Source of the DNA: Pseudomonas sihuiensis
GTDB taxonomy: Bacteria > Pseudomonadota > Gammaproteobacteria > Pseudomonadales > Pseudomonadaceae
DNA length: 64,000 nt
Direction: 5' to 3'
Assembly (NCBI RefSeq): GCF_900106015.1
Contig: NZ_LT629797.1
Location: 124,001-188,000, forward strand
Within the stretch, counting starts at the first letter, position 1. The number at the start of each line of letters is the position of its first letter. The position numbers and the translations under genes are program-made. The notes under the pieces are model-generated. The model saw only the letters and a program-made list of their open reading frames with translations. It made no database searches and was not told the origin of the DNA. Below are positions 51,998 to 63,811 of this stretch, in pieces.

Positions 51998-52005
51998 AAA
52001 CGACA

Positions 52006-52061
52006 TAGCCCGGATGCAATCCGGGAGCTTTTCAGGGCATCCGCGGATTACATCCGGGCTA
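52006..52061. repeat. REP-type inverted pair (TAGCCCGGATGC family)
   Basis: TAGCCCGGATGCAATCCGGG with the inverted partner ACATCCGGGCTA; first of three different palindromes in a row after the flavin reductase gene. Confidence 0.8.
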
Positions 52062-52075
52062 AGGAGTAGTCATCT

Positions 52076-52126
52076 GTAGGGCGGGTGAAACCCGCCAGGG
52101 CTATGTGGCGGGTTTCACCCGCCCTA
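52076..52126. repeat. GTAGGGCGGGTGAAACC palindrome
   Basis: Perfect inverted arms GTAGGGCGGGTGAAACCCGCC and partner with a 9-base loop. Second element of the cluster. Confidence 0.8.
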
Positions 52127-52134
52127 CGAACAGT

Positions 52135-52203
52135 GTAGGAGCCTCGCCCCGAGGCGAAGCTTTTGCGTCTTTCGGCGCATTCGCCGCGAGGCGCGGCTCC
52201 TAC
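52135..52203. repeat. REP element (GTAGGAGC family)
   Basis: Arms GTAGGAGCCTCG and CGCGGCTCCTAC with inner GC-rich arms; third of the cluster, ending 22 bases before the gcvT stop codon. Confidence 0.8.
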
Positions 52204-52224
52204 AGAGCAGGGCTACGTTGCTGA

Positions 52225-53349
52225 TCAGCCGCGGTAGTAGCGCTGCGGCACGAACGGGGTCTTGGCGACTTTCATCGCCACGCGCTTGCCGCGCACCACG
52301 GCCCAGACGTCGCTGTCGATGGCGGTTTGGCTGGCGTTGACGTAACCCATGGCCACCGGCGCGCCGAGGGTCGGGCCGAAGCCGCCGCTGCATACCTGGC
52401 CGATCACGGTGCCGTCGGCATCGACGATTTCCGCGCCTTCACGCACCGGTACGCGCTCCTGCGGCAGCAGGCCGACGCGCTTGCGCGCCACGCCTTTCTG
52501 CTGCTGCTCGAATACGCGCTCGGCGCCCGGGAAGTTGCCGGCGCGCTCGCCATCGGCACGACGCACCTTGGAGATGGCCCACAACAGGCTGGCTTCGATC
52601 GGCGTGGTGGCGCTGCTCATGTCGTGGCCGTACAGGCACAGGCCGGCTTCCAGGCGCAGCGAGTCGCGCGCACCCAGACCGATGGCCTCGACTTCCACTT
52701 CGGCCAGCAGGCTGCGCGCCAGGGCTTCGGCCTGGTCGACGGCGACGGAAATCTCGAAGCCGTCTTCGCCGGTGTAGCCACTGCGGCTGACGATGCACTC
52801 GCTGCCCAGCAGGCGCACGCGGGCAACCTGCATGAAGGTCATCTTGCTCACTTCAGGCGCCAGGCGGGCCAGTACGTCGACCGCTTTCGGGCCTTGCAGG
52901 GCGAGCAGGGCGCGCTCTTCGAACAGGCACTCGATCTGGCACTGCTCGCCGATGTGCTTCTTCAGATGCGCCAGGTCCTGGTCCTTGCAGGCGGCGTTGA
53001 CCACCACGTACAGCGTGTCGTCACCCAGGTTGGCGACCATCAGGTCGTCGAGGATGCCGCCCTGGGCATCGGTGAACATGGCGTAGCGCTGCATGCCCAC
53101 CGGCAGGTCGATGATGTCCACCGGCACCAGGGTTTCCAGAGCGCGCGCGGCGTTCTCGCCACGCAACAGGATCTGGCCCATGTGCGAGACGTCGAACAGG
53201 CCGGCGGCGTCGCGGGTGTGCAGGTGCTCCTTCATCACGCCCAGCGGGTACTGCACGGGCATGTCATAGCCGGCGAAAGGCACCATGCGCGCGCCGAGTT
53301 CGAGGTGCAGGGCGTGCAGCGGAGTCTTGGCGAGAGTTTCAGTGGTCAT
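52225..53349 (-). CDS. gcvT: Glycine cleavage system T protein (aminomethyltransferase)
   Basis: Transfers the aminomethyl carbon from the lipoyl arm of GcvH to tetrahydrofolate and releases ammonia. Family blocks: MVPFAGYDMPVQYP, DVSHMGQILLRG, RSGYTGEDGFEI, ARDSLRLEAGLCLYGHD and RVGLLPQERVPVREG. 374 residues. Last gene of the operon gcvH-gcvP-glyA-gcvT. It begins 70 bases after glyA; in P. aeruginosa sdaA lies between these two genes but is absent here. Confidence 0.96.
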   Translation of the reverse strand: MTTETLAKTPLHALHLELGARMVPFAGYDMPVQYPLGVMKEHLHTRDAAGLFDVSHMGQILLRGENAARALETLVPVDIIDLPVGMQRYAMFTDAQGGILDDLMVANLGDDTLYVVVNAACKDQDLAHLKKHIGEQCQIECLFEERALLALQGPKAVDVLARLAPEVSKMTFMQVARVRLLGSECIVSRSGYTGEDGFEISVAVDQAEALARSLLAEVEVEAIGLGARDSLRLEAGLCLYGHDMSSATTPIEASLLWAISKVRRADGERAGNFPGAERVFEQQQKGVARKRVGLLPQERVPVREGAEIVDADGTVIGQVCSGGFGPTLGAPVAMGYVNASQTAIDSDVWAVVRGKRVAMKVAKTPFVPQRYYRG

Positions 53350-53419
53350 GTCGATTTCCTGTTGGGTGCGTCGCGCGCACCGGGTTGGGGCCGCCGTGCG
53401 GCCCGTGGTCAGTCGGGTA

Positions 53420-54673
<1,254 letters not shown>

Positions 54674-54753
54674 GGTGAGGCCCTCTTTATCGTTTTTCTC
54701 GGGATGAAGTCAGCCCGCCCCGGTAAGGGGAGCCGAAAGGAATCGGGGTGGAT

Positions 54754-54811
54754 GTAGCCCGGATGCAATCCGGGGAAGCTGTTGAAAGCTCCCGGATTGC
54801 ATCCGGGCTAC
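54754..54811. repeat. REP-type inverted pair between gcvP and glyA
   Basis: GTAGCCCGGATGCAATCC and inverted GGATTGCATCCGGGCTAC, in the 148 bases between two genes of the gcv operon. It may protect the upstream gcvH-gcvP message or reduce read-through into glyA. Confidence 0.8.
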
Positions 54812-54821
54812 GGGTTGGCGC

Positions 54822-57674
<2,853 letters not shown>

Positions 57675-57683
57675 GGCGGTCAC

Positions 57684-58067
57684 TCAGGCGTCGGCGTTGG
57701 CGTTCAACAGACGATCATAGCCGGCCTTGTCCAGCAGGTCGGCCAGCACGGCGTTGTCGGCCAGGCGCATACGGAAGAACCAGGCCTTGTCCAGCGGCGA
57801 CTCGTTGACCAGTTCCGGGCTGCCTTCCAGGTCGGCGTTGATTTCTACGATCTCGCCGTCCAGCGGCATTACGATGTTGCTGGCGGCCTTCACCGACTCC
57901 AGTACGGCCACTTCCTCGCCCTGGGCGTAGGACTTGGCTTCCGGCAGTTGCACATACACCACGTCGCCGAGCGCGTCCTGGGCGTAATGGGTGATGCCGA
58001 CGGTAACCAGACCATCGTTGTCCAGACGCAGCCATTCGTGATCGGCGGTGAAACGCAACTCGCTCAT
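57684..58067 (-). CDS. gcvH: Glycine cleavage system H protein
   Basis: Lipoyl carrier that shuttles the aminomethyl group between GcvP, GcvT and lipoamide dehydrogenase. 127 residues; the lipoylated lysine is Lys60 in AVLESVKAAS, with GITHYAQDALGDVVYV before it. First gene of the operon, with a sigma-54 promoter about 62 bases upstream. Confidence 0.97.
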   Translation of the reverse strand: MSELRFTADHEWLRLDNDGLVTVGITHYAQDALGDVVYVQLPEAKSYAQGEEVAVLESVKAASNIVMPLDGEIVEINADLEGSPELVNESPLDKAWFFRMRLADNAVLADLLDKAGYDRLLNANADA

Positions 58068-58128
58068 GTCAAATCCTCAGGGGTAATGGTGTCCGCTTCT
58101 AGGTGGCGGGCAGGTTACGGGAGCATTT

Positions 58129-58143
58129 GCAATGCCGGTGCCA
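58129..58143 (-). promoter_or_regulatory. Sigma-54 (-24/-12) promoter of the gcv operon
   Basis: On the minus strand TGGCAC-N5-TTGC, exactly the RpoN consensus with correct spacing. Transcription would start near 58117, 50 bases before gcvH. It fits with a GcsR-type bacterial enhancer-binding protein encoded close by at 59143. Confidence 0.88.
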
Positions 58144-58206
58144 ATGTATAAATAGTCAATAAAATCAGTTACTTAACTATATTTATGGTGGTTGTATACA
58201 GTCCTC

Positions 58207-58224
58207 TGGAACGATATCGCTACG
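58207..58224. promoter_or_regulatory. Predicted GcsR site, promoter-proximal
   Basis: TGGAACG-N4-CGCTACG, an inverted repeat agreeing with the TGTAACG-N4-CGTTCCG pattern reported for GcsR (from memory) at 11 of 14 positions; spacer ATAT. About 65 bases upstream of the -24 element, right for an enhancer. Confidence 0.6.
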
Positions 58225-58306
58225 AATCCTGGCGTCGCAAATGGAAAAGTCGAAGTCGCACCAGACACGGCGCGGCTTTCGCCCGATTGTTGCTTAATCG
58301 TTACGG

Positions 58307-58324
58307 TGTAATGATATCGATACG
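58307..58324. promoter_or_regulatory. Predicted GcsR site, distal
   Basis: TGTAATG-N4-CGATACG, 11 of 14 matches to the same pattern and the same ATAT spacer, exactly 100 bases from the proximal site. A further right half (CGTTACG) at 58299-58305 may belong to a third, weaker site. This 331-base gene-free region is shared with sodC, whose start is 75 bases from this site. Confidence 0.55.
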
Positions 58325-58398
58325 TCATCTGGCTGGAACCGCTCAAGGGCATTGGGGTCGGTAACTGGGAGGCTTATAAACAAGGAGATAGACCGACC

Positions 58399-58950
58399 AT
58401 GAGACCCCTGATCCCCCTGGCATTCGCACTGCTCGGCGCCACCAGCCTGCAGGCTAGCGAGACGGTCACCGTGACCCTCGAACAGGCCACCGAAAACGGC
58501 ACAGGCGCGCCTGTCGGCACCGTGACCATCAGCCAGTCGCCCTATGGGCTGGTGTTTACTCCCGATCTTCAGGGCCTGGAGCCGGGCGCGCATGGCTTTC
58601 ACGTACACACCGAGGCCAACTGCAATGCAGCCGAAGTGGACGGCAAGCTGACACCGGCCGGCGCAGCAGGCGGCCATTGGGACCCGCAGAACGCCGGCCG
58701 TCACGGTTTCCCCTGGGAAGACGACGCCCATCTCGGCGACCTGCCGGCGTTGCTCGTCACCGAGGATGGCAGTGCCAGCCAGCCGGTGCTGGCACCGCGA
58801 CTCAAGCGTCTGGAAGACCTGCATAACCGCTCGCTGATGATTCACGCCGGCGGCGACAATCACGCCGATCATCCGCAGCCGCTGGGCGGTGGCGGGGCGC
58901 GTGTGGCCTGCGGGGTGATCAAGGTACCGACCAGCACCACGCCGATCTGA
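58399..58950 (+). CDS. sodC: Periplasmic Cu/Zn superoxide dismutase
   Basis: Dismutates superoxide in the periplasm. Signal peptide to about residue 20. Copper ligands His68 and His70 (HGFHVH), bridging His93 (GGHWDPQ), zinc ligands His102, His111 and Asp114 (HGFP, AHLGD), further copper histidine in MIHAGGDNH, and disulfide cysteines 75 and the C-terminal ACGVI. 183 residues, normal for the bacterial type. It stands between gcvH and the GcsR-type gene, on the opposite strand to both; a link to glycine metabolism is not apparent. Confidence 0.94.
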   Translation: MRPLIPLAFALLGATSLQASETVTVTLEQATENGTGAPVGTVTISQSPYGLVFTPDLQGLEPGAHGFHVHTEANCNAAEVDGKLTPAGAAGGHWDPQNAGRHGFPWEDDAHLGDLPALLVTEDGSASQPVLAPRLKRLEDLHNRSLMIHAGGDNHADHPQPLGGGGARVACGVIKVPTSTTPI

Positions 58951-58965
58951 CTCAACGCCGAGAAC

Positions 58966-59131
58966 CGTAGGGTGGGTTAGCGGCGCCAATAGGTGAGCTC
59001 TCAGACACTGCGGTCGTGGTGCGCCGCGTAACCCACCGGGCGATCTTCCGCATTGCGCCGATGGTGGGTTACGGCGCATCGGAATCTGCGGTGTTATCAA
59101 GGCTCAAAACAGGCACCTAACCCACCCTACG
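58966..59131. repeat. Long inverted repeat after sodC
   Basis: CGTAGGGTGGGTTAG and CTAACCCACCCTACG form perfect 15-base ends 166 bases apart overall; inside, GCGTAACCCACC and GGTGGGTTACGGCGC form a second pair. It fills the gap between the convergent sodC and gcsR-type genes and could end both transcripts. Confidence 0.7.
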
Positions 59132-59142
59132 GAGCGAGTGCG

Positions 59143-60663
59143 TCAGTGCTTGCCCGGTATCCCGTACTTGCGCAGGCGTTTGGCGATGGCGGTATGCGAT
59201 GTGCCCAGGCGCGCGGCCAACTGGCGGCTGGAAGGGTGGCTGTCGTAGAGCTTTTCCAGCAGCGCCTTCTCGTACTCGTCCATGGCCTGTTCCAGGCTGG
59301 CGACTTCCCCTTCCACCTTCGGCGCCACTTCGGTGCCGGCGATATCCAGGTCGTCCATCTCTACCCAGTTGCTGTCGCAGATCGCGGCGGCGCGGAAGAT
59401 CACGTTCTGCAATTGACGCACGTTGCCCGGCCAGCGCCCGGCCAGCAGCGCAGGGAAGGTTGCCGGCGCCAGGCGGCAGGGGAGGCGCTGGATCTGCGCG
59501 CAGGCCTGGGCCATGAAATGCTGGGCAAGCAACAGGATGTCCTGGCCGCGCTCGCGCAGCGGCGGCACTTCCAGGTTGAGTACGTTGAGGCGGTAGAACA
59601 GGTCTTCGCGGAAGCTGCCTTCGGCGACCATCTTTTCCAGGTCGCGGTGAGTGGCGCTGAGGATGCGCACGTCCACCTTCACTTCGCGGTCGCCACCGAC
59701 GCGGCGGAAGCTGCCATCGCTCAAGAAACGCAGCAGCTTGGCTTGCAGATAGGGCGACATCTCGCCAATTTCGTCTAGAAACACCGTGCCCTGGTTGGCC
59801 AGCTCCAGCAGCCCCGGCTTACCGCCGCGCTGGGCGCCGGTGAAGGCGCCGGGGGCGTAGCCGAACAGCTCGCTCTCGGCCAGGTTCTCAGGCAGGGCGG
59901 CGCAGTTCAATGCCAGGAATGGTGCAGTGCGACGCACGCTGACGGTGTGGCAGGCGCGTGCCACCAGCTCCTTACCGGTGCCGGTTTCGCCGTGGATCAG
60001 CAGCGGTGCATCGAGCGATGCCACGCGCAGGGCGCGGGCCTTGAGCGCGCGAATCGGTGCCGATTCGCCGAGCAGCGAGTCGAAGCCTTCGGCATGGTCG
60101 TGATGCAGCGCGGCCAGGCGCTGGCCCATGCGACTCGGGGCGTAGAGGGTGAGCAGGCCACCGGTCAGGCGACCGTCTTCGGTGATCGGTTGGGCATCGA
60201 GCAGCAGCGGCTGACCGGCGAAATGCACCTCGCGCAGTGGCTGATGAAAACCGGCGGCGAGTAGCGATTGCTGCAACGCGTCATCGGCGAACAGCGCGGC
60301 GATGCTCAGCCCTTCGGGCGGGCGGTTGCACATGTCCACCAGCGCCGGGTTGGCCAGCAGCACGGTGGCGCGGTCGTCCACCGCCAGCACCGGGTCGGGC
60401 ATGGCCGCGAGCAGCGCATCGAGCTGCAGGCGGCGGCGCTGGCCGGGCAGAATGTCCACCACCTCGACGCTCTGCACACCGTGCACCTGCAGCAACGCGC
60501 CGCGCAGCTCCTCGAGTACGGCGGCGCTCAAGGTCGGTGCGTCGATATAAACGTTTGGCGGTACCATCTCCACCGCATCGAGGTTCAGATTACGCCCGCC
60601 AAGCAGCGCCAGGACTTCCTGGGTGATGCCGACGCGGTCGATGAAGCTGACGTGGATGCGCAT
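59143..60663 (-). CDS. gcsR: Sigma-54 activator of glycine catabolism, TyrR-like (GcsR)
   Basis: 506 residues in TyrR order: ACT domain (1-75, MRIHVSFIDRVGITQEVL), PAS domain (about 78-190), AAA+ ATPase (about 200-425) with Walker A GETGTGKE, the sigma-54-contacting GAFTGA loop, Walker B VFLDEIGE and arginine finger region, and a C-terminal Fis-like HTH (SSRQLAARLGTSHTAIAKRL). The intact GAFTGA means it can activate RpoN promoters, unlike E. coli TyrR. In P. aeruginosa the counterpart GcsR senses glycine and activates gcvH2-gcvP2-glyA2-sdaA-gcvT2. Here only sodC separates it from the target operon. Confidence 0.88.
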   Translation of the reverse strand: MRIHVSFIDRVGITQEVLALLGGRNLNLDAVEMVPPNVYIDAPTLSAAVLEELRGALLQVHGVQSVEVVDILPGQRRRLQLDALLAAMPDPVLAVDDRATVLLANPALVDMCNRPPEGLSIAALFADDALQQSLLAAGFHQPLREVHFAGQPLLLDAQPITEDGRLTGGLLTLYAPSRMGQRLAALHHDHAEGFDSLLGESAPIRALKARALRVASLDAPLLIHGETGTGKELVARACHTVSVRRTAPFLALNCAALPENLAESELFGYAPGAFTGAQRGGKPGLLELANQGTVFLDEIGEMSPYLQAKLLRFLSDGSFRRVGGDREVKVDVRILSATHRDLEKMVAEGSFREDLFYRLNVLNLEVPPLRERGQDILLLAQHFMAQACAQIQRLPCRLAPATFPALLAGRWPGNVRQLQNVIFRAAAICDSNWVEMDDLDIAGTEVAPKVEGEVASLEQAMDEYEKALLEKLYDSHPSSRQLAARLGTSHTAIAKRLRKYGIPGKH

Positions 60664-60736
60664 TGATGACGGTCGAAATGGGCGAACAGGCGGCGATTAT
60701 GCCTGCTCTGCTCGATATGAGGAAAAGGGCAACACC

Positions 60737-60934
60737 GTGAGCACAGAAAAACCGAGCCGCGCCGACTACCACCGCGAGCACCAGGCCCGCGCCGAAGCCG
60801 AGGCCCAGCGCCTGTTGGCGCGCAAGGCCGAGCTGCAGGGGCGCTGGCTGCCCTGGGTGGCGCAGGAGCTGTACCAGCTCAGCCCGCCGGAATTCGCCAA
60901 CATGGTGCGGCGCGAGTTGCAGCGCTTTTCGTAG
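60737..60934 (+). CDS. Small hypothetical protein, 65 residues
   Basis: Strongly charged, largely helical (DYHREHQARAEAEAQRLLARKAELQG), then a less charged end with LPWVAQELYQLSPPEFANMVRREL. GTG start at 60737. No family recognised; similar short proteins occur in other Pseudomonas near this place, as far as I recall. Its TAG stop lies in the first bases of a REP half unit (GTAGGCCGG). Confidence 0.55.
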   Translation: MSTEKPSRADYHREHQARAEAEAQRLLARKAELQGRWLPWVAQELYQLSPPEFANMVRRELQRFS

Positions 60935-60953
60935 GCCGGATTCAATCCGGGGA
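60931..60953. repeat. REP half unit
   Basis: GTAGGCCGGATTCAATCCGG, a single unit of the GTAGCCCGGATGC family overlapping the stop codon of the 65-residue gene. Confidence 0.65.
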
Positions 60954-60975
60954 CTGTTTGAAACATGCCAAAGCT

Positions 60976-61036
60976 GTCGCGGCTAAAGCCCCTCCCACAA
61001 GTCTCCCGCATCTGTGGGAGGGGCTTTAGCCGCGAC
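60976..61036. repeat. REP pair (GTGGGAGGGGC family)
   Basis: Perfect 24-base inverted arms (beginning GTCGCGGCTAAAGCCCC and ending with its complement) around a 13-base loop; the strongest palindrome of the window. It is followed by a TAGGGTGCGC-type repeat at 61039-61110 before the endA stop. Confidence 0.85.
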
Positions 61037-61121
61037 CCTTAGGGTGCGCTGCGCGCACCAGCCTTACTGCCGTTGGTGCGCACGGCCTAGGCGGCCCCGC
61101 GACACCCTACGTGAAGCCGTC

Positions 61122-61820
61122 CTACGCCCGCTTACGCGCACAGCGGCTCATATCCACCTTGCCCACATAGGGGTTGCCCCAGCCCATCACACAGGCCACC
61201 TGCTGGTTGCGCTGCTGCTCCCAGACCTTGGGCGGGTAGGCCTTGCTCCAGGCTTCGTAGAGCTGCCGGTCCTGTTTCGACAGGCGCAGCTTGTAGCGGT
61301 CGGACATGTAGAAATAGGTGCGCGCGATCATCCCGCGGATGGCCGGGCGCGGCATCACCTTGCGCGCCTTGAAGTCCACCACCGTCTCGCAACGGCCATA
61401 TTGATGCGGCTTCTGCGGCAGCCAGGCGAAGCTGTAGTTGCTGCGATCACCATTCACCTCGCCGATGCTCGGCACCAGGTTGTGCAGGTCGGCCTCGGCT
61501 TTGCGGAACTGCATATCGTTGGCTGCGCAGTTCTTGCGACCGCCTTTCTGCCAGCACTGGCGCTGATGGCCGATCACCCAGGCCGGGACAATATGTTCCC
61601 ACTCGATGCGCTGGGCGCGATTGGCGTTTTTGCGTGGCGTGTAACCACAGGAGCGCAGATCGACCCGATTGCCGCTGTACTTGCAGCCGCAATAGAACTC
61701 GGTGGATTGCTGCTCATACAGCGGCCAGGCCAGGCGTTTGGCCTCGGCGAAAGTGGCGGGTGCGGCGTGCAGGGAGAGGGCTGTTAAACAGCAGAGCAGG
61801 GACAGTAGACGTCGAATCAT
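61122..61820 (-). CDS. endA: Periplasmic endonuclease I
   Basis: Non-specific double-strand nuclease of the EndA/NucM family. Signal peptide (MIRRLLSLLCCLTALSLHA). Catalytic histidine and metal residues in IEWEHIVPAW (about 72-81) and ADLHNLVPSIGEVNGDRSNY; eight or so cysteines (YCGCKY, RSCGY, CW, NCAA, CETV, ACVM, RCAR) fit the disulfide-rich periplasmic type. 232 residues. The frame extends 26 codons upstream but the signal peptide defines 61820. Confidence 0.93.
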   Translation of the reverse strand: MIRRLLSLLCCLTALSLHAAPATFAEAKRLAWPLYEQQSTEFYCGCKYSGNRVDLRSCGYTPRKNANRAQRIEWEHIVPAWVIGHQRQCWQKGGRKNCAANDMQFRKAEADLHNLVPSIGEVNGDRSNYSFAWLPQKPHQYGRCETVVDFKARKVMPRPAIRGMIARTYFYMSDRYKLRLSKQDRQLYEAWSKAYPPKVWEQQRNQQVACVMGWGNPYVGKVDMSRCARKRA

Positions 61821-61896
61821 GGGGCGGCAGAGTAGCTGCCACCACCACGCTTGTGAAGCAGGAAAATTAAGGTTTTTCAAAGGGTTATATGATGGC

Positions 61897-61930
61897 AAAG
61901 CGCCCTTCTCGAAAGAGAAGAGCGCCTTTG
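61897..61930 (-). terminator. Hairpin after the symporter gene
   Basis: Arms AAAGCGCCCTTCTC and GAGAAGAGCGCCTTT around GAAA, lying just after the symporter stop codon and 77 bases before the endA start. Likely ends the symporter transcript. Confidence 0.7.
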
Positions 61931-61931
61931 C

Positions 61932-63383
61932 TCAGGCGTTGGCCGAGGCGGTGATGGCTTGCACGCTTTCGCCACGGTGACGGCTGAACTGTGGCAGCAA
62001 TGAGCCGATCAGCATACCCGCCAGGCTGATCAGCAGGCCAGCCAGTTGCGGCGGCCAGAAGTCGCTTTCCTGGTAGGTCAGCTCCAGGGCAACCCAACTC
62101 GACAGGCCAAGGATGATGGCCAGCAGCGCACCTTGTGTGGTCGCACGTTTCCAGAACAGGCCGGCGAACAGAGGCACCACGGCGGCTACCAGGGTCACCT
62201 TGTAGGCGTTGCCGACCATCTCGTAGATGCTCGCCGTCGAGTTCAGGGCGAAGATCGACGTGGCGATTGTCATCGCCACCACGCTCACGCGCATGGCCAG
62301 GAGGAACTGGCGGTCACTCATCACTGGCACGAAGTTCTTCAGGATGTTCTCGGTGAAGGTCACCGACGGTGCCAGCAGGGTGCCAGAGGCAGTGGACATG
62401 ATCGCCGACAGCAGCGCACCGAAGAACATCACCTGGGCGAACAGCGGCGTGCGCTCCATGATCAGGTGCGGCAGGATCATCTGCGCGTCCTCGGCCAGCC
62501 ACTTCTGCACCATCGCCGGGTCGATCAGCGAGGCCGCGTAGGTGAGGAAGATCGGCAGCATGCAAAACGACAGGTAAAACACCGCGCCTGCCATCGAGGC
62601 GCGCGCGGCGATGTTCTCGGTCTTGGCCGACATCACGCGGGCGTACACGTCCTGCTGCGGAATGGAACCGAGCATCAGTGTCACCGCCGCCGCGATGAAG
62701 GCGACGATATCCCGTGGCTCGAAGGCATGCATGAAGGTGAACTTGCCCTCGGCCGCTGCGTGGCTGATCACCACGTCGGCGCCGCCGGCCATGTCACCAA
62801 TCAGCCAGGTCAGATAGCACAGGCCAGCGACGATGATGATCATCTGCATGAAGTCGGTCAGCGCTACCGACCACATGCCACCGAACAGGGTATACAGCAG
62901 CACGATGGCAGTGCCGATCAGCATGCCCTGGGTGGTGGTGATCGAGCCATCCGAGAGCACGTTGAACACCACGCCCAGCGCTGTCAGCTGCGCGGCCACC
63001 CAGCCCAGGTAGGAGCCGATGATTACAAGGCTGGTGAGTATCTCCACCTGCGGGCCGTAGCGCTTGCGGAAGAAGTCACCGATGGTCAGCAGGTTCATGC
63101 GGTACAGCGGGCGGGCGAAAATCAGGCCCACCAACATCAGACAACCGAAGGAGCCGAACGGGTCCTCGATGATGCCGGCGAAGCCTTCCTCGATGAAGGT
63201 GGCCGGGATACCCAGCACCGCTTCTGAGCCGAACCAGGTGGCGAACACCATGGCTGCAACCAGGGGGAAGGACATGCTCCTGCCGCCGGCGGCGAAATCC
63301 TTGGAGTTTTTGACGCGAGTGGATGCATAGACGCCGACACCGACGGTGAACAGCAGGTAGATCGCAACAAACCAGATCAGCAT
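61932..63383 (-). CDS. Sodium:solute symporter family protein
   Basis: 483 residues with about thirteen membrane helices, as in SSSF proteins (PanF/PutP/choline-type). Conserved parts: MVFATWFGSEAVLGIPATFIEEG in parts at helix 2, LLYTLFGGMWSVALTDFMQM (the classic FGGMxAVxxTDxxQ-type signature) and GALLSAIMSTASGTLLAPS. Substrate not predictable. It stands alone; upstream there are 428 bases without a gene. Confidence 0.88.
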   Translation of the reverse strand: MLIWFVAIYLLFTVGVGVYASTRVKNSKDFAAGGRSMSFPLVAAMVFATWFGSEAVLGIPATFIEEGFAGIIEDPFGSFGCLMLVGLIFARPLYRMNLLTIGDFFRKRYGPQVEILTSLVIIGSYLGWVAAQLTALGVVFNVLSDGSITTTQGMLIGTAIVLLYTLFGGMWSVALTDFMQMIIIVAGLCYLTWLIGDMAGGADVVISHAAAEGKFTFMHAFEPRDIVAFIAAAVTLMLGSIPQQDVYARVMSAKTENIAARASMAGAVFYLSFCMLPIFLTYAASLIDPAMVQKWLAEDAQMILPHLIMERTPLFAQVMFFGALLSAIMSTASGTLLAPSVTFTENILKNFVPVMSDRQFLLAMRVSVVAMTIATSIFALNSTASIYEMVGNAYKVTLVAAVVPLFAGLFWKRATTQGALLAIILGLSSWVALELTYQESDFWPPQLAGLLISLAGMLIGSLLPQFSRHRGESVQAITASANA

Positions 63384-63811
63384 TGGATGAATACCAGTGG
63401 CTCGCCCGTCGTCCGGCGTGGGCAGTGCCCGCTAGGCCGCCTGGACAGACAGCATTATTGTTTTCATGGCGCGTCCCAGCTGGCGCGCGATCCCCCTCAG
63501 GCGCTCGCCGTGCCGGGTTCGCGGCCACCTGCCGCAACGGGCGAGCAGTCTGCCAAAGCCGTAAAATATGTCAAACAGATAAAGGCTTGTTCAGCGGAAA
63601 AAACGATAAACGATAGGCCAGCTGGGCTGGGGATGCGGTCAAATCAGGCTGTTTGGAATTTTTTGCGGATGGCTGTTGTGGATATTTTACGAATGTGCTT
63701 TGTCGTCAGCACCGATATTCGCCGCAACAGCGTCAGGCGTTGCGGGTGAGGCGGGCGAAGGGCGCTGACCAGCGCTCGCCCGCCTCACCATTTTGATGTT
63801 GCGAGGCTGGG
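63384..63811. promoter_or_regulatory. Gene-free upstream region of the symporter gene
   Basis: 428 bases with an AT-rich stretch around 63560-63720 that should hold the symporter promoter, although I cannot name -35/-10 boxes with confidence. A strong palindrome lies at 63745-63789. Confidence 0.5.
63745..63789. terminator. Strong hairpin after the MscS-like gene
   Basis: Perfect 14-base arms GGTGAGGCGGGCGA and TCGCCCGCCTCACC, with a further GCGCT/AGCGC pair in the loop. It follows the MscS stop by 22 bases. A short T-run exists only on the plus strand side (ATTTTG). Confidence 0.6.
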
